Shown here piece after piece: positions 11,561-23,129 of a stretch of 64,000 nucleotides of DNA; the first letter of the stretch is position 1, and each line of letters begins with the position of its first letter. Under the pieces are notes generated by a model that ran no database searches, was not told where the DNA came from, and was given only the letters and a program-made list of their open reading frames with translations. This DNA comes from Larix kaempferi (Eukaryota; Streptophyta; Pinopsida; Pinales; Pinaceae): the NCBI GenBank assembly GCA_027924585.1, contig BSBM01003518.1, forward strand, positions 1 to 64,000, given 5' to 3'. The position numbers and the translations under genes were made by a program.

Positions 11561-13032
11561 CAACGGTGGATATCTAGATAAGTTTTAGTTACTTGTTATA
11601 CTCGTTTAAAAACATGGTTAATTAGAATGAAAACCTAGGTTACATTGAAGGGGAAGCAAAAGCCAAGAGCAGAACAGCATTCCGAGCTCTTTTACAAAGA
11701 CAAAATAGCGGCAGACATAAAATGGGTGGATGCGCTTCACCTCCAGCCAGTGATAATGCCTCTGTCAATCCGTTCCACCACCGTTTACGACTTCTCGAAT
11801 ATAGATATAAATGTACTCCTTCGTTGATTTATCGATTTCCATATGTGGAAGAGAATCAAGTTATTCCTGAATGTCGCCGGGTACTTTTTACTTCTCTGCC
11901 ATTAAGGTAGTAAGAGTTTCCAAAGGTAAGTCGTATCCTCCTTACTTATTCCGTATTACTGGCCATATCCTTTGGGTTATTCCAATAGCAAAAACTATCA
12001 GTCAGACTTAAAAAGAAGCTCCAATCGGAAAACTACTAAAGATACCATAGAGTAAGGGGGTGGGAAAACACTCCTTCCTGAATGTCGTTGGGTATTTCGC
12101 CATTTAGAAAGGGGTCGACCTAATGAAAATTCCAGATAAGTGACGGTGGAAAGAGTAGCAGGTAAGTGAACAGTTTAGATACATTGGGTGTGAACCCACG
12201 AGGATACCAAAGGTCGGGAAGCAGGGTTTCCTCATTATTTATGAGCCGGAACTGGTTACCGCATGAAGATCCCTGGCCGACCTTGCCGCAATAAGCGCTG
12301 ATAGCTCCAAAACATCAGTTCATTTCCTTAGGGATAACTATTTAGAGGATTAACCATAAAATAAAGGAGCCTTCAATCGTTCATAATACGATACATCAAC
12401 TTCAATACATCAATTGCCTATCGCCCTCGCTTACCAGTTGTAATCATTCTTGCTAATACCTGTTAAAGCACCCTCTCCCTCTCGCTTATGTGTGGGCTAA
12501 TCCCTGGTAGTAGTCCCTTATCGCTTCTCATCCGTTATCCCCGCCTAACCCAAACTACTCAAAGGTCGTACGTACTTGTAAACCCGGCACCCCAGCACTT
12601 GGCTTAATGTGAGGTTGCTTGCTGTATTATATTTTATTTTACTTAAAGGAATTGACTGTCACTCGCAAACGCACAAGCTTCAGTTCAATTACTTGAAAAG
12701 GAAGGCGGACCTACGAAGGCTTTCCTAAATCGAGGCGAGCGAGTAAGGCAAGGACCCCCGCCCCAATAAGGCCCCTTACCTCCTGGCTCTGACCGTATAT
12801 CAGGTCATACCTCTATCATAGATACCAGGACCAGGAACTTACCTACCTACAGAGGTAAGGGACCTCATAGCTCAGGTCCTGGACCCCCAAAGCATGGGTG
12901 GGAGGATTGGTTGGACAAAAGGCCTTATCCATCCCCACCCTGCCATCAATTAAGGTAAGACCTGGACCAGAAGAAGATAATACCTTTAAACTCACCATGC
13001 ATGAGTATGCATGTAAGGCACCTGATTGGAAG
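11561..13032. other. Unassigned, with a diverged duplication near 11.86 and 12.07 kb
   Basis: The phrase 'ttcctgaatgtcgccgggta' near 11863 recurs as 'ttcctgaatgtcgttgggta' near 12074, each with related flanks, so a segment of some 50 bp is duplicated about 210 bp apart. Near 12.83-12.88 kb ccaggacc and ggtcctgg form an inverted pair. Small open frames at 11645-11827 and 12898-13125 have no recognised start domain; the end of the latter joins the LINE remnant. Confidence 0.5.
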
Positions 13033-14440
13033 GTGCCCATCCATCAATGGTCTTTCTTTATGTATTTAGGCATTTTGATTCAGATTAGGCATCCTAGATC
13101 TTCAGATTGGAATAATATTATCTAACCAATTAACAAAGAAGATAAGCCAATGGGGCACACAATGGTGAAATCCAGCTAGTCATCTTGTCCTCATATCTTT
13201 TGTTCTCTCCGCCCATCTCTCTTTTCAATGCTCGACTCTCCTAGCTCCCGCCGGAGTCTCTACTCAAATAGAAAATCTATCAGGAAATTTTTGTGGCAGG
13301 GTGGTCGAAAAAATACTAAGCGCTTTCACTTAGTTAAGTGGGAAACTGTCACGGCCACAAAAGAGCGAGGAGGTATTGCAATAAAAGAACCTAAGTCTAA
13401 TGAACCATTCCTTTGGTGCAAAGATACTGTGGTCATTAATGAAAATAAATGGAGCATGGTGGAAGTTGGTTCTTTGTAAAAAAATATATAAATGGTGCTC
13501 GTATGCTCATCTTGGACAAACTGATGCCAGAAGTAAAGGGATTTCTTCTTTTTAAACAATTATGTTGAAACTCATCAATAGATCTCATCCTAGACAATTT
13601 ATCATGGACTCCAGGGAAAGGTAGCAAGATTAAAGTGTGGGATGACAAAATAAATGGACGACCACCTCTATAACTAAACTCTGAGTTAAGAGAGCTAAGG
13701 AATTGGATGAAAGACAAGCAGCTTATAACTCTTTTGACATCTCAGAATGGAATGAAAAGGGCTTATGGAAGGCTTGGAAAGAGCCCGATCTCCCTACCCA
13801 TCTCTTCGATCAATGGAATAATCCTTGTCCAAGGCCTTCAGGGAGGTGCACCCAGAATTCTATAGCTGAAGATGCTCGTGGATGGGGCTACATAGGAGGG
13901 GAACACACAGTAAATCGAGGTTACATCATACTCCTCAAATCCAAAAGTCATAGAACCAAGTAAGCTATCTGGAAAGCCATATGTAAGAGTTACGCCTTCC
14001 CCAAAAGGAAACTATTATATTGGACTTTGGCTCACGAGAAAGTCCTCACAGCCAAAATAGAAATATATAAAGATGGGATTAAAGGTCCTACAAGATGCCC
14101 TCTCTGCCAAAATTAAGAGGACTACATCCCCCGTCTTTTCTTTGAATGCAAGATCTCCAATAGTACTTGGCAAAGTGCTTGGATGGATCTCAGGCTCCCC
14201 ATAGAAGCTCCTTATAACTGCGTTGAATCCTTCCTCACTTGGCATAAGTACTATCCTGGGACATTCAAACATAAGCCTTTTCTTTTCAAAAGTATGGCTT
14301 TAAAAAGTATGGAAAGATCTACCATTCTTCCTTGTTTGGAAGCTGTGGTTGGCCAGTAACAAGATAATATTTCAACAGGAATATACTGCTCCAAGGAAAA
14401 GAACTACTTGGGCATTGAACAGAAGCAAGGCCCTATAACG
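13033..14440 (+). pseudogene. LINE (non-LTR) retrotransposon reverse-transcriptase remnant
   Basis: Conceptual translation, moving between frames, follows the C-terminal half of a plant LINE ORF2. First comes the end of the RT region (FMYLGILIQI near 13056-13085, then KISQWGTQW near 13140). Next is the thumb or connection region with IRKFLWQGG near 13279-13305 and FHLVKWETV near 13324-13350. A zinc-binding-like region follows, with WTLAHEKVLTAK near 14020 and CPLC at 14096-14107, followed by RLFFECKISNSTW. The last part is LVWKLWLASNKIIFQ near 14332-14375. The upstream RT core with its catalytic aspartates and the endonuclease are absent, and no 3' A-tail is evident. At least three stops or frameshifts interrupt it, for example TAA right after the CPLCQN phrase. 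The His usual before LF-x-x-C reads as Arg. It is a dead fragment; family assignment rests on these motifs. Confidence 0.85.
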
Positions 14441-15239
14441 TAGGGTCCCAACCCAATACGTTATAGGCGGGTTCAGGTCCCAAGTATTCCTTCCAATAGA
14501 GGCTGAGTTATTGGCTCTTGCTACTACTCTTGCTACTGCTTACATTTGCTACAGAATTAAACTACACTACTCTTGTTACTGCTATGGTGGGGGGTTACCT
14601 AGCCTCATGAACTGCTAACGGTGGGGTGGGAATATATAATATAATTGGTTGCACCAGTACCAGCAACAGCATAAGCAACGGGAGAAAACAAAGGCAGATA
14701 CTCATCCATACCTTCGTGAGCATGATCCAGATCTTCCATATCGAGAGCAAGATCCAGCTTCTGCAGTGAAAAGATGGTAAATTGGAGAGTGATAAGGTGG
14801 CGTATGTAACCCCGGCCTTCCTTCCTTAAAGTGGTAAATTCATCTCTATGAACCTGGCCTATCGCTATAAAATGGGTAGGGGATAAGGGGAATTTCGATC
14901 TTACCAGATTTAGATTTCGAAAAGTATCTTTCTTGCCCTTTGTTGGGTGGCTTCACATCCCGAATTACTGCTATTAGACTGGGCCAGTTCTGGATAAACT
15001 ATCTAGGGGGGGATAGGTTGGGAAAGCGAGACAAACTCGTTAACCTCCTACCCTTGGATTGGGAAAGTGAAAGGGGCATTTATATAGGGTCAGAGGTGGG
15101 GAAACAAGCGAGGAAGAGACACTATAATTATTGCTTATGGGGGAGTTATAGAGCAACTAACGACTAGCTTTATAGACCGAATCCTGCTACTCAACTCCGG
15201 CTACTCTTGGCTACTCAACTCCATTGTAACAATAAATAA
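14441..15239. other. Unassigned spacer
   Basis: No gene is recognised. 'cttgctactactcttgctactgc' phrases (14518-14540, 14565-14585) and 'gctactcaactcc' (15187-15222) are small repeats. A minus-strand stretch near 14655-14690 resembles the Ala/Gly/Thr-type repeat weakly. An open frame at 14940-15167 has no recognisable motif. Confidence 0.45.
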
Positions 15240-16140
15240 ATACATTTCACATTGATATAAGTATAGCGCATATCTACGTTTTAACATATGATACTCGCAT
15301 ATCTACGTCCTTGCCAATTTGTTATCTATGCTGCCACAATCTGCCTCACCTTTCCACCTATGTCGTTTACCTAAACCTATTACTATAATCGCATCGAGGA
15401 CGTTTACCTTGTCCATTTTTGTTGAGCCCTACCCTACAGGGAACAACAACTCCATCACCTACCGAACAGAAGTTGCAATTTTAAGGAAGGGACCAAAGAG
15501 AAATAAGCTTTCTTTCCACAGTTTTGATTTAGTCCAACTAGTTGCATTAGCCCTTTAGTTGCGCATTAGCCCTTGGCCTTAGCTGAGCTACTAAGAAGCA
15601 TGGCTCCTATCTTTTATTTAGTGCAGCACCTACCACCTACCTCTTGCGATTCTTTCTTATAATCTAGTAGTGTCACTAGTCGGTCTAAGTTATAAATAGA
15701 ACGACTCTATCTTCTCTAGTGCTTAGCGGCAAGTTCAGAAGCTAACTCCTAGCTCTACTCTGCTGTGCTTAGCCGGAGCTAAAGAAGATAAGTCCGCACC
15801 GATACATTGTAACCGGGTGGTGGGTCTCTATAGCTCTCCATGGGTTGTTGAATAAAGTGCATCAGAAGCTCTCCCACGGGTTGAAATGTGCCATTTAAAA
15901 AAGAAAGAAATAATAACTTATAAGTAAGAGCTGCTCTAGCGAAGAAGCTATAGGTTTTATCCATGGTCCCTACGTTTAAATATATGATAGCATATCTACG
16001 TTTAACTTGTCCAGCCCCAGTCCGAGACGTAGATATATGATGTCGTATACAGACGTTTACAAAGATTGTAACAATGAATAAATACATAGAAATACGATGT
16101 CACATCTAGACGTGAGACTTGCAGATCTACGTTTAACTAC
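15240..16140. repeat. Tract of the dispersed 'catatctacgt' family, block 1
   Basis: Copies of a short motif resembling gcatatctacgttttaac, often preceded by 'atatgata' and followed by 'cttgtcc' or 'ccttgcc', occur near 15264, 15295, 15963, 15990, 16026, 16047, 16100 and 16120. Between them lies sequence without genes. The same motif fills 23.13-26.56 kb. Confidence 0.7.
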
Positions 16141-17720
16141 AGAATCACTCGCCATATCTACTACCTTAACTAGGCCATTTCTGAAAGTTTACCTAATTTT
16201 TATTATGTCCCCATACACCGGCAAGGGAATATGTGCATTCAACAATTGCTATTATGCACTGTGAATATCTATGCTGCTACAGGGAGGGGCTTTAGCCAAT
16301 GGGAATAATAAAAGCCAATGGGAATAATAAACGGGGGCTACTCCTCTTACATAGTAAGGTTAAATAAGTATGCGATACTTGATACTTGGCTTGCTTACTC
16401 GGCTTGGTAGATCCCCGGATACTCGACTGGACACTACTACTCACAGGACCTACCTTTTATCCAACTGACCTACCCTTCACAAATGCTCTCTTCTACCCAT
16501 GAACCTTTTACAGGAGGTTTTTTTGGTTGTTACTGCCCACCCACGCTCTGAGACCTGGGGCTAAGACTGATTGAATGGGACTGACTGATGATTTCATGGG
16601 TTAAGTGACTCAACCACTCATTAGGCCAGGGAATGATAGAATCCATCCATCCTTCCCTCCATTAGGCCAGTAGAAGATACTCATCCATTCGTCCAACTGA
16701 TGAGTGGGTGCAGGAAGTAAGCACCAACCCGCTCATATTATCTCATAGCCCCGCCGCTGATCTCCTGAGGCAAGCCAATCACAAATATCTTCCCAGAGCG
16801 GCCTAGCCCCCGAGCTTTCCTGTTAAATAGATTCTATTTCTGAGGGTGATCTCTTATCTTCCAAGCCAAAACTATCAATTTCCGGCTATTAAGGGTAAGT
16901 TTATTTTAGTGTCCTGGCAAAGCAAGGGTCCTGAACATGGTTCATGTGTATCTTCCTTTTGTCGAGTATCTTATTATGGTTGGCTAGGAAACTCTAAAGG
17001 ATAAATCCTCGGCCACAACTTGCTCATCAAGGCAAGCCAAGCCACAACTGTTCCGGGGAGCTCTTGTAGGGATAAGTCGTGGGATAAGGTTCGGCCGCCA
17101 AGAAAAAGAGCCTAATCCTTCGAGGAGGGCATTCTGTTGAGCGAAGCGAGCCCCTATAAATAATTAATGTTAAGGTAAGCAAACCGAAATTAGATAGAAG
17201 AGAAAACTAACTACCAATAGTAAAGTACTCAGGGAGGTATACTACACCTAATTTACCATGCCTATCAGATACAAAAGGACCAAAACGCTCAAGACAATGA
17301 AATTCTTTATAGGCCAAAAGCCTGACCTGTCAAAAGGGTTAAAAATGCCATTATCATAGGGTTTATATTATATAAACTATGGCTCCTCGCAACCCAACTG
17401 AAAAGCCCAATATTAAGTGTACCACATATTATAAATTAGATGCAATTAGACCCCCATATAGCAGCATATAAACCCTAAACCCCAATGACCACAAAGGTAA
17501 AGTAGAAGGTATTAAGAAGCTTCAGGACTGAAGTAAGGAAGTAGTCCCTCATAATAAATTAGGGATAAGGAACATACTCTTTACTCATGAATAGGGGTGA
17601 AGTAATCTTTTTCCGAACCAAATTATGCAACCTACTGGATGCAAAACTATAATTAGCACGAAGGAAACTCATAAAAGGAAGGAAAGGTGAAGAAGCAATT
17701 ACTGCTCTAGAGTGGCTTCG
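16141..17720. other. Unassigned region
   Basis: No gene is recognised. Near 16600-16720 'cattaggcca' and 'catccatcc' phrases recur. One exact 19-bp duplication (16294-16331) is listed separately. The rest has closed frames. Confidence 0.5.
16294..16331. repeat. Exact 19-bp tandem duplication
   Basis: agccaatgggaataataaa occurs twice, directly adjacent and without a mismatch, a recent replication-slippage product. Confidence 0.98.
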
Positions 17721-17725
17721 GGAAA

Positions 17726-17843
17726 AGGGGAGGGGGGGGATGAATATCATATCAGTTGCCTTCCTCGACCTCCCGAGTAAAAACCCAATTGAGAGGTCTT
17801 GATATTCATCCCCCCTCCCGAGTAAAACCCAATTGAGAGGTCT
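17726..17843. repeat. Inverted repeat overlapping a 30-bp direct repeat
   Basis: A 30-31-bp segment, cctcccgagtaaa followed by acccaattgagaggtct, lies at 17769-17799 and again at 17814-17843. The spacer gatattcatcccccctccc (17800-17819, overlapping the second copy) is the reverse complement of the tract around 17730-17750, apart from G-run length. The single strand could fold into a stem of about 19 bp with a 50-base loop. Confidence 0.85.
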
Positions 17844-17917
17844 AATCAGCAGGCTCGACCGGTCTCTATGAATGAAACACAAGAGATACGAATCTATTTA
17901 GTTACTCCTTTCCAGAT

Positions 17918-18377
17918 GTGTTAGTGGATACTCGGCTATTAGTCCCACCCGTATACCCCACGATTTTATCAAAAAGGGGGAGACGCTGTGCCATAAAAGC
18001 CGAAAGATACATGGATCAGAAAAACAGCACCAAAGGCGCCAGCATTCGATCCCAGGAAGGAGAAGGAAATCTACGTCGAAGCGCTCGCAAGGAGTTTCTT
18101 CAGCAAAATCCTGGTGCCTCAACATCTGCTAATCCGATGGTGCCTAATTGGGTTGAAGAAGTAGACATGCCTCCAGCATTTGATCATACAATTTCCAGGA
18201 AGTCTAATGGAAAGGTAAATCCCTTGAATAACTTTTTTGCAAAGTTGCTTAGATTTACTGAAAGATGAAAAAGCCATTAAGGAACTGCAGAACATATTGG
18301 ATCAGCCTTATAAGGAACCTCAGTTGATATAAAGAACTGTTAATCATATGCAAAAGAGGATAAGAACAGGAAGATAA
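17918..18377 (+). pseudogene. Ty3/gypsy remnant A: region upstream of protease
   Basis: An open frame to 18268 gives a hydrophilic segment, rich in Ser, Arg, Asn and Lys, with phrases like RRSARKEFLQQNPGASTS and MPPAFDHT. After a frame change, a charged helix-like stretch (ELQNILDQPYKEP) and MQKRIRTGR lead into the protease frame at 18378. This is where the polyprotein of this element type has a linker before the protease. The true start and any LTR were not found. Confidence 0.6.
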
Positions 18378-18789
18378 ATGAGGCTTAGTGCTCAGATAGG
18401 AAACTATGATATGAATTTCATTATTTTGGATCTGGGGTCAGATGTAAATGTTATAACTAAGCAGACGTGGGAAAATATGGGATCATTTTATATGGTCTCC
18501 TGTCCAATTGAAATTAGCAAACCAGCAGAAGGTCATCCCAATTGGAAGGCTGCTAGGGATACCTGTTTATATTGATGGAGTAAAGAGCCTCGCAGATTTT
18601 GAAGTAATTGAGATAGTGGATCATACCAATCCCTATCCGGCACTGTTGGGAATAGAATGGGCTTTGGATAATAAGGCTATAAGAAATTTTAAGAAGAGAC
18701 AAATTCTTTTTGAGGGAAAGGATCTTCGCGTAATAGCACCCTTGGATCCTGTGGAAGGACCAAGGTATACAGAACCTGTTCAGGAATAA
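18378..18789 (+). pseudogene. Ty3/gypsy remnant A: retropepsin-like protease
   Basis: The frame carries the aspartic-protease signature LDLGSDVNVITKQTWENMG, with the catalytic Asp codon GAT intact at 18429-18431. It then shifts frame near 18500-18540 and continues as IGRLLGIPVYIDGVKSLADF and YPALLGIEWALDN, the flap and second-half phrases of retroelement proteases. Such a protease would process the element's own polyprotein. The frameshift makes it non-functional as written. The related copy B has lost the Asp. Confidence 0.85.
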
Positions 18790-19760
18790 TATGACCCTCT
18801 GGAGCTTTAAAACATCTATAATTTCACTGCGCGGAAGGAGGATGAAATAAACCCTACTGCTGATGGAACCCTGAGCTGGCGAAGTATCAGTTCAAGTGGA
18901 TCAGATTCAGAGGAAGGACTGGAAGATTGGCAGAATAGATTGCATGAAGTCTCTACAAGAAGATGTGCTCAAATCACTAGATCTCTGCGATGGATCGGAT
19001 CGGAGGTATGTAACCTACCTGTTTATGATGGGTTAAGCAATTTAGATTCTTTTGTACAATAATTTGAGTTACAGGTACCAGAGCAGCAGAGAATTCTTGC
19101 TTTGGATGTGGCCCTAAAGGCTACCCCTGCGAGATGGTGGGCTACCATAAAGAAAGCATCGCAGACTGGCAGTTGTGCAAACAGCTGCTGCAGCTAAGAT
19201 TTGGCGAAGAGATTGGTTATGTCGGGAGTTATGTATGATGGACAAGATCGATCTAGCAGCATGTTCAAGAATGCGAAGCAGCCTGGAAGGAAGTGCCTAA
19301 GATAGAATGGGTCCATATGTTTGTACGGACATTGGATACCATTCCAATAAATTGGTATGTACAATTAGAACTCCGACGAGGAACATCGACTTGGGAAGGA
19401 ATGGTTGAAAGCTTCTTGGTTACTTTTCACTTCGAAGATGACAATCCTGGTATTGATGAGGCATTGCATATTATTAAGGGCAATATCTTCGCAGAGGTAC
19501 CCTTTTCACCCTATAGTATGCCAAGTTGGGTACCAATAGCAGAAGGGGCATTACAATGCTACCATGTTGATGGAAACCAGGAGGATGAGGACCCCAGAGA
19601 CATCAATATACCAGAAACAGAAGGAGACCGAGGTGTAGAAGGACCTACTTTGGAAACCAAGGACTTCGCGCAGCCCTTAAATACAAGGAAGGTTAATATT
19701 GGATCAGAAAGTGAGCCTAAGTTTGCCAATATAGGGACTATTGGGATGAAAAAACAGTAG
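18790..19760 (+). pseudogene. Ty3/gypsy remnant A: Gag-like domain
   Basis: After an acidic Ser-rich spacer, the translation gives STRRCAQITRSLRWIGSE, then LPVYDGLSNLDSFVQ, a stop, and LALDVALKATPARWWATIKK. That is the usual Gag pattern in which a small 'W-W' motif follows an 'AL.G/TA..W' helix. It resumes as WVHMFVRTLDTIPINWYVQL and EGMVESFLVTFHFED. An open frame at 19293-19760 covers the second half and an acidic tail. In most plant Ty3 elements Gag precedes the protease; here the Gag-like part follows it, as in copy B. Confidence 0.75.
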
Positions 19761-20172
19761 GAAAGTTAACAGATTTGTTGCATGAGTATCAGGACTTATT
19801 CCCAACCAAATTATCAGAAATGAAAGGTATTGCAGGTTACCTAGGTGAGATGAAGATACACTGAAGACTGGTACGAAGCCTGTAAAGCAGAGGCCCTACA
19901 GATTTAACCCAAGATATAAGCAGAAGGTAAAAGCAGAATTGGATAGGATGATCGCTGCAGGCATTATTGAGCCTGTCGAAGAATCAGAATGGATAAGTCC
20001 CATGGTGGTTCAGGATAATAAAACAGGGGATATCAGAATTTGTATTGATTTGAGAAAGTTGAATGATGCATGCTTGCATGATCCATTCCCTACCCCTTTT
20101 ACAGATGAGGTATTAGAAAGTGTGGGAGGACAAGAGGCTTATTCATTATCTTCTAGCAGTGTGCATGGGTAA
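19743..20172 (+). pseudogene. Ty3/gypsy remnant A: start of reverse transcriptase
   Basis: The stretch GKLTDLLHEYQDLFPTKLSE leads into a frameshifted KPVKQRPYRFNP and then an open frame (19939-20172) with AGIIEPVEESEWISPMVVQ, IRICIDLRKLNDACLHDPFP and ESVGGQEAYS. These are the N-terminal fingers motifs of Ty3-type reverse transcriptase, which would copy the element's RNA to DNA. Homology ends at about 20155, well before the YxDD catalytic motif, so the RT palm, RNase H and integrase are missing from this copy. Confidence 0.9.
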
Positions 20173-22470
20173 AAATACTTTTGGCTAAATGGCTTGGAAT
20201 CTTTTATTTGGACTTCTAGTTTTAATAGGAACTTCAAATGAGTGATCATATCATATTGGCAGCCTGTTATGTAATTGTCTTTGGTGGAAGCTGAAGGACA
20301 ATTTTGACAGCCTTTAACTAACGGGGTTAAGTGACTTGCTCATATTTAAGTTAAGATGCTTATTGAGTCGATCTAGAGAGTTTTGAATTTAACCTTTTAG
20401 AATAGGTTTTATCATCCAGAAAAGACCCCTTATAAGATTGGTGCCTTTTACCCCATGCATATGCACATTGAGAGATTCTGTTACAGCTGGGGTCTTATGT
20501 ATCATCGCTGGCTGTGAGGAAGCAGAGGAATCTAGCCTTTCCTATTGTATTGATCGGAGTACCTAAAGGTCCTTACTTTCTGAGTTAATAGAAAACTTGG
20601 TAACCTGGTTGGAAAAGCTGCTTATGTATGGCCGATTGATAGCGTAAAAATACCAAGCAATATGGATGGAAGGAAGGGGAACGACTATATATATTCTGTT
20701 TGTGAATCGATGTATGTTAAGTGACTCGCCCGGCGAAGTACAATTAGTGATTCGCTAATTTTGAGTAAGGTTACACCCTTTTCATATAAAACGATAAATT
20801 TGTTGTCGGATCTGTTAGATAAGTAAGGACCTGAAATTGGAGAGGGGTTATATTGAAGGGGGGGGTGCTAATGAAGTCCGGTCCGAAATGTAAGGGAGGG
20901 CGTTTCATTTAAGGGCTGGCATTTAATCTGCTTAGGGGGGGTAACTTTTGCTCCGTGCGAGGTCCATATTTTAGCCCATGCAATCCCAATACGGTGCTGG
21001 TTGAGGTTCCAATCGCCTATATCGCCCAGCATATCCAGCATATCAAGGTAGGTTGAAGTTACTTCCCAGCTAGCAAAGGGATGATTGTAAGTCGTCGGTT
21101 CATAGAAAGCAGTTTAATAACCTCTATACGTATATCTCTCTGCATAGTGTGTTCTGTAGATGATGTGCTCATCCGTGGTGGTTATCTGTCCTGTATGATT
21201 GGTATAGCTTCCATGGTCCGGTACAATCTGTAAGTTCGGGGCTTATATGGGCTAAAAAGAGATAGGGGTGTGTTTGGTGGCAAAGACAAAGGCTACTAGT
21301 AACTAATAGGCCAAAGAACCTACTCCGCTGGATGTGAAGAGGCATACCTAAGGTGGTGTTCTGCTGCACATAGTTCCATATAGGTTTTTTCATGTTGGTA
21401 CTAAGGTACGTGTCCTCTGCTTTCCTTGTTGCTATAGCTAGGTAATCTATTCTGTCGCCCCTTCCCACCAGTGTTAATTAGTGACTAAGCCCCCTTGGTC
21501 CCGGTGATGATTGGGTTATTTGCAATCCCTGCATCGTAGTTATCAAGAAAGAGTGCACATTGACTGGACCATGGTATGGCTATGTAGGTGCTGGGTTTGG
21601 TTTGTCCCCTGGATTTTAGTTCTGATAATGTTTACCAAATTTGATAAAGCTTTTTGCCGTAAAAAAACTGCATTTTAGGGGGTTTCTCTATTATTTTATT
21701 TAATCTACCTGAATTAATGAGGTCTAAGTGGAGATTTAATGAACATCTTCTCCACCAATATGAGGATCTTATACTATACTTATACTGAACTTAGTAAATA
21801 AAAAATAGAAAGGAAATAATTAGACTCTTCCTTCTATTAATGATATACTAGTTTAGTTATTAAATCTCCAACAGTTAGTCATCTTATGAGAGCAATAAGT
21901 AGTCCAAGCTTTCCGGCTAAAAAGGCAAGGCTTAGAGCACCACCTCCTTTTATATATCTACTCATGGGCTTCAATGATAACAGATAGGAGCCATGGGTTT
22001 ATGAGTAAACACTATGAAGACAGTCTCCCTTCAATAAGAAATAGGGATGCGGATATCTAAAAAACACGAGGAAATGGCTCACCTGACTTCGGAGGGTGAG
22101 GAAATGGCACTGGTTCAAGGGAACAACAACCCAGTAGATGAATGCTTTTAAGGCACCTGGAAAACTAAGGGGGTAAAAAGTCACCCCACACAGCAGAGCC
22201 TTGGGAGGTAAATACTCTATAAAAAGCACAGCCCGAAACACCTATTAGGTAAATTAGCCCTATAAGGCCGAACAACAGCCCTACTGAACTATCGCCCACT
22301 CAAATAACGGGTTTAATTCGGTTAGAACTCCACCACCTCTATAGGTCTTGCTCCCCTATACTATTTGTGCTGCTAGAGTGAGTGATGAGTGCTCCTCATT
22401 TCAGTACTCACGGACCACTATATATAAATAACAACGAAGCGTGCCTGCCGGATCAATAAAAAAGAAAAAA
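20173..22470. other. Unassigned region
   Basis: No gene is recognised. Phrases such as 'taagtgact(t/c)gc' recur near 20329 and 20719. G-runs occur near 20857 and 20934. Open frames at 21169-21468 and 21999-22241 (both minus) show no known motif; the latter is hydrophobic but not assignable. Confidence 0.5.
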
Positions 22471-22474
22471 GACG

Positions 22475-22509
22475 TTCTAGATCTATTCTATATTATATAA
22501 TATCTAGAA
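22475..22509. repeat. AT-rich imperfect palindrome
   Basis: ttctagat (22475-22482) and atctagaa (22502-22509) form an inverted pair around an AT-rich centre that can extend the stem. It could form a hairpin; no terminator function can be assigned. Confidence 0.65.
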
Positions 22510-23129
22510 TTAATAATATATCTACTCTATATATATGAAATGAAAAATACCCCCCTGACTACAACCAGTAACTTAATGGATGGAATAAAACAAAGATAAA
22601 GTACTTCAGGAGGAGGGCAAGGTGGATAGGAGATATATGAAAATAGCTGGGAAGTAACTCCGTGACTTCCTCACCTGCTGGACCAATCCCTGGGCCGACA
22701 TAATTCATGCGGTTGGGGTATGGCGGGACCGGTTGATGCCAACTGAGCCTGCCAACAAACAATAGCCAAAATGATAGAAACTTGTGTGTGTTATCCCAAC
22801 AATAGCGATCACACCTACCTTAGCGAAGATCAGGTGGGATTCAGACCGTAGAAAACCACAATTTGCGCTTTAAACCACTCTACCCAAGGAGATAAGCAGG
22901 CTCTGTCCCGGGAAATAAATAATAAATATAATAAAAAACCCTGCGTGCTGTCTGTAAATGATTTTATACGTAGTAGGTCCCTGATCTGGTACTGCCAAGG
23001 AAGGAAAGTAGTTTTTGTTTCTGATCTGGGCTGGCTGTAGGTTTGGTTTCTGATCTGGTACTGCTATGGTTTGAATAACACTCAGTGATTGGGCAACCGG
23101 ATGGTCCCCAAGCATAGATATTAATTTAT
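22510..23129. other. Unassigned, with three 'ttctgatctgg' copies
   Basis: The phrase 'ctgatctgg' occurs at 22981, 23021 and 23050, twice followed by 'tactgc', suggesting a 30-40-bp repeat. The minus-strand frame at 22870-23115 is a by-product of this repeat. Nothing else is recognised. Confidence 0.6.

Larger units (their letters stand above)
17918..20172 (+). mobile_element. Ty3/gypsy-like retrotransposon remnant A
   Basis: Linker, protease, Gag-like domain and the start of RT are collinear on the plus strand over about 2.25 kb. Both ends are abrupt and I saw no matching long terminal repeats flanking it. Several stops and frameshifts interrupt the coding region. Shared phrases with remnant B (28.6-30.6 kb, opposite strand) show one family inserted at least twice. 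Confidence 0.85.
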
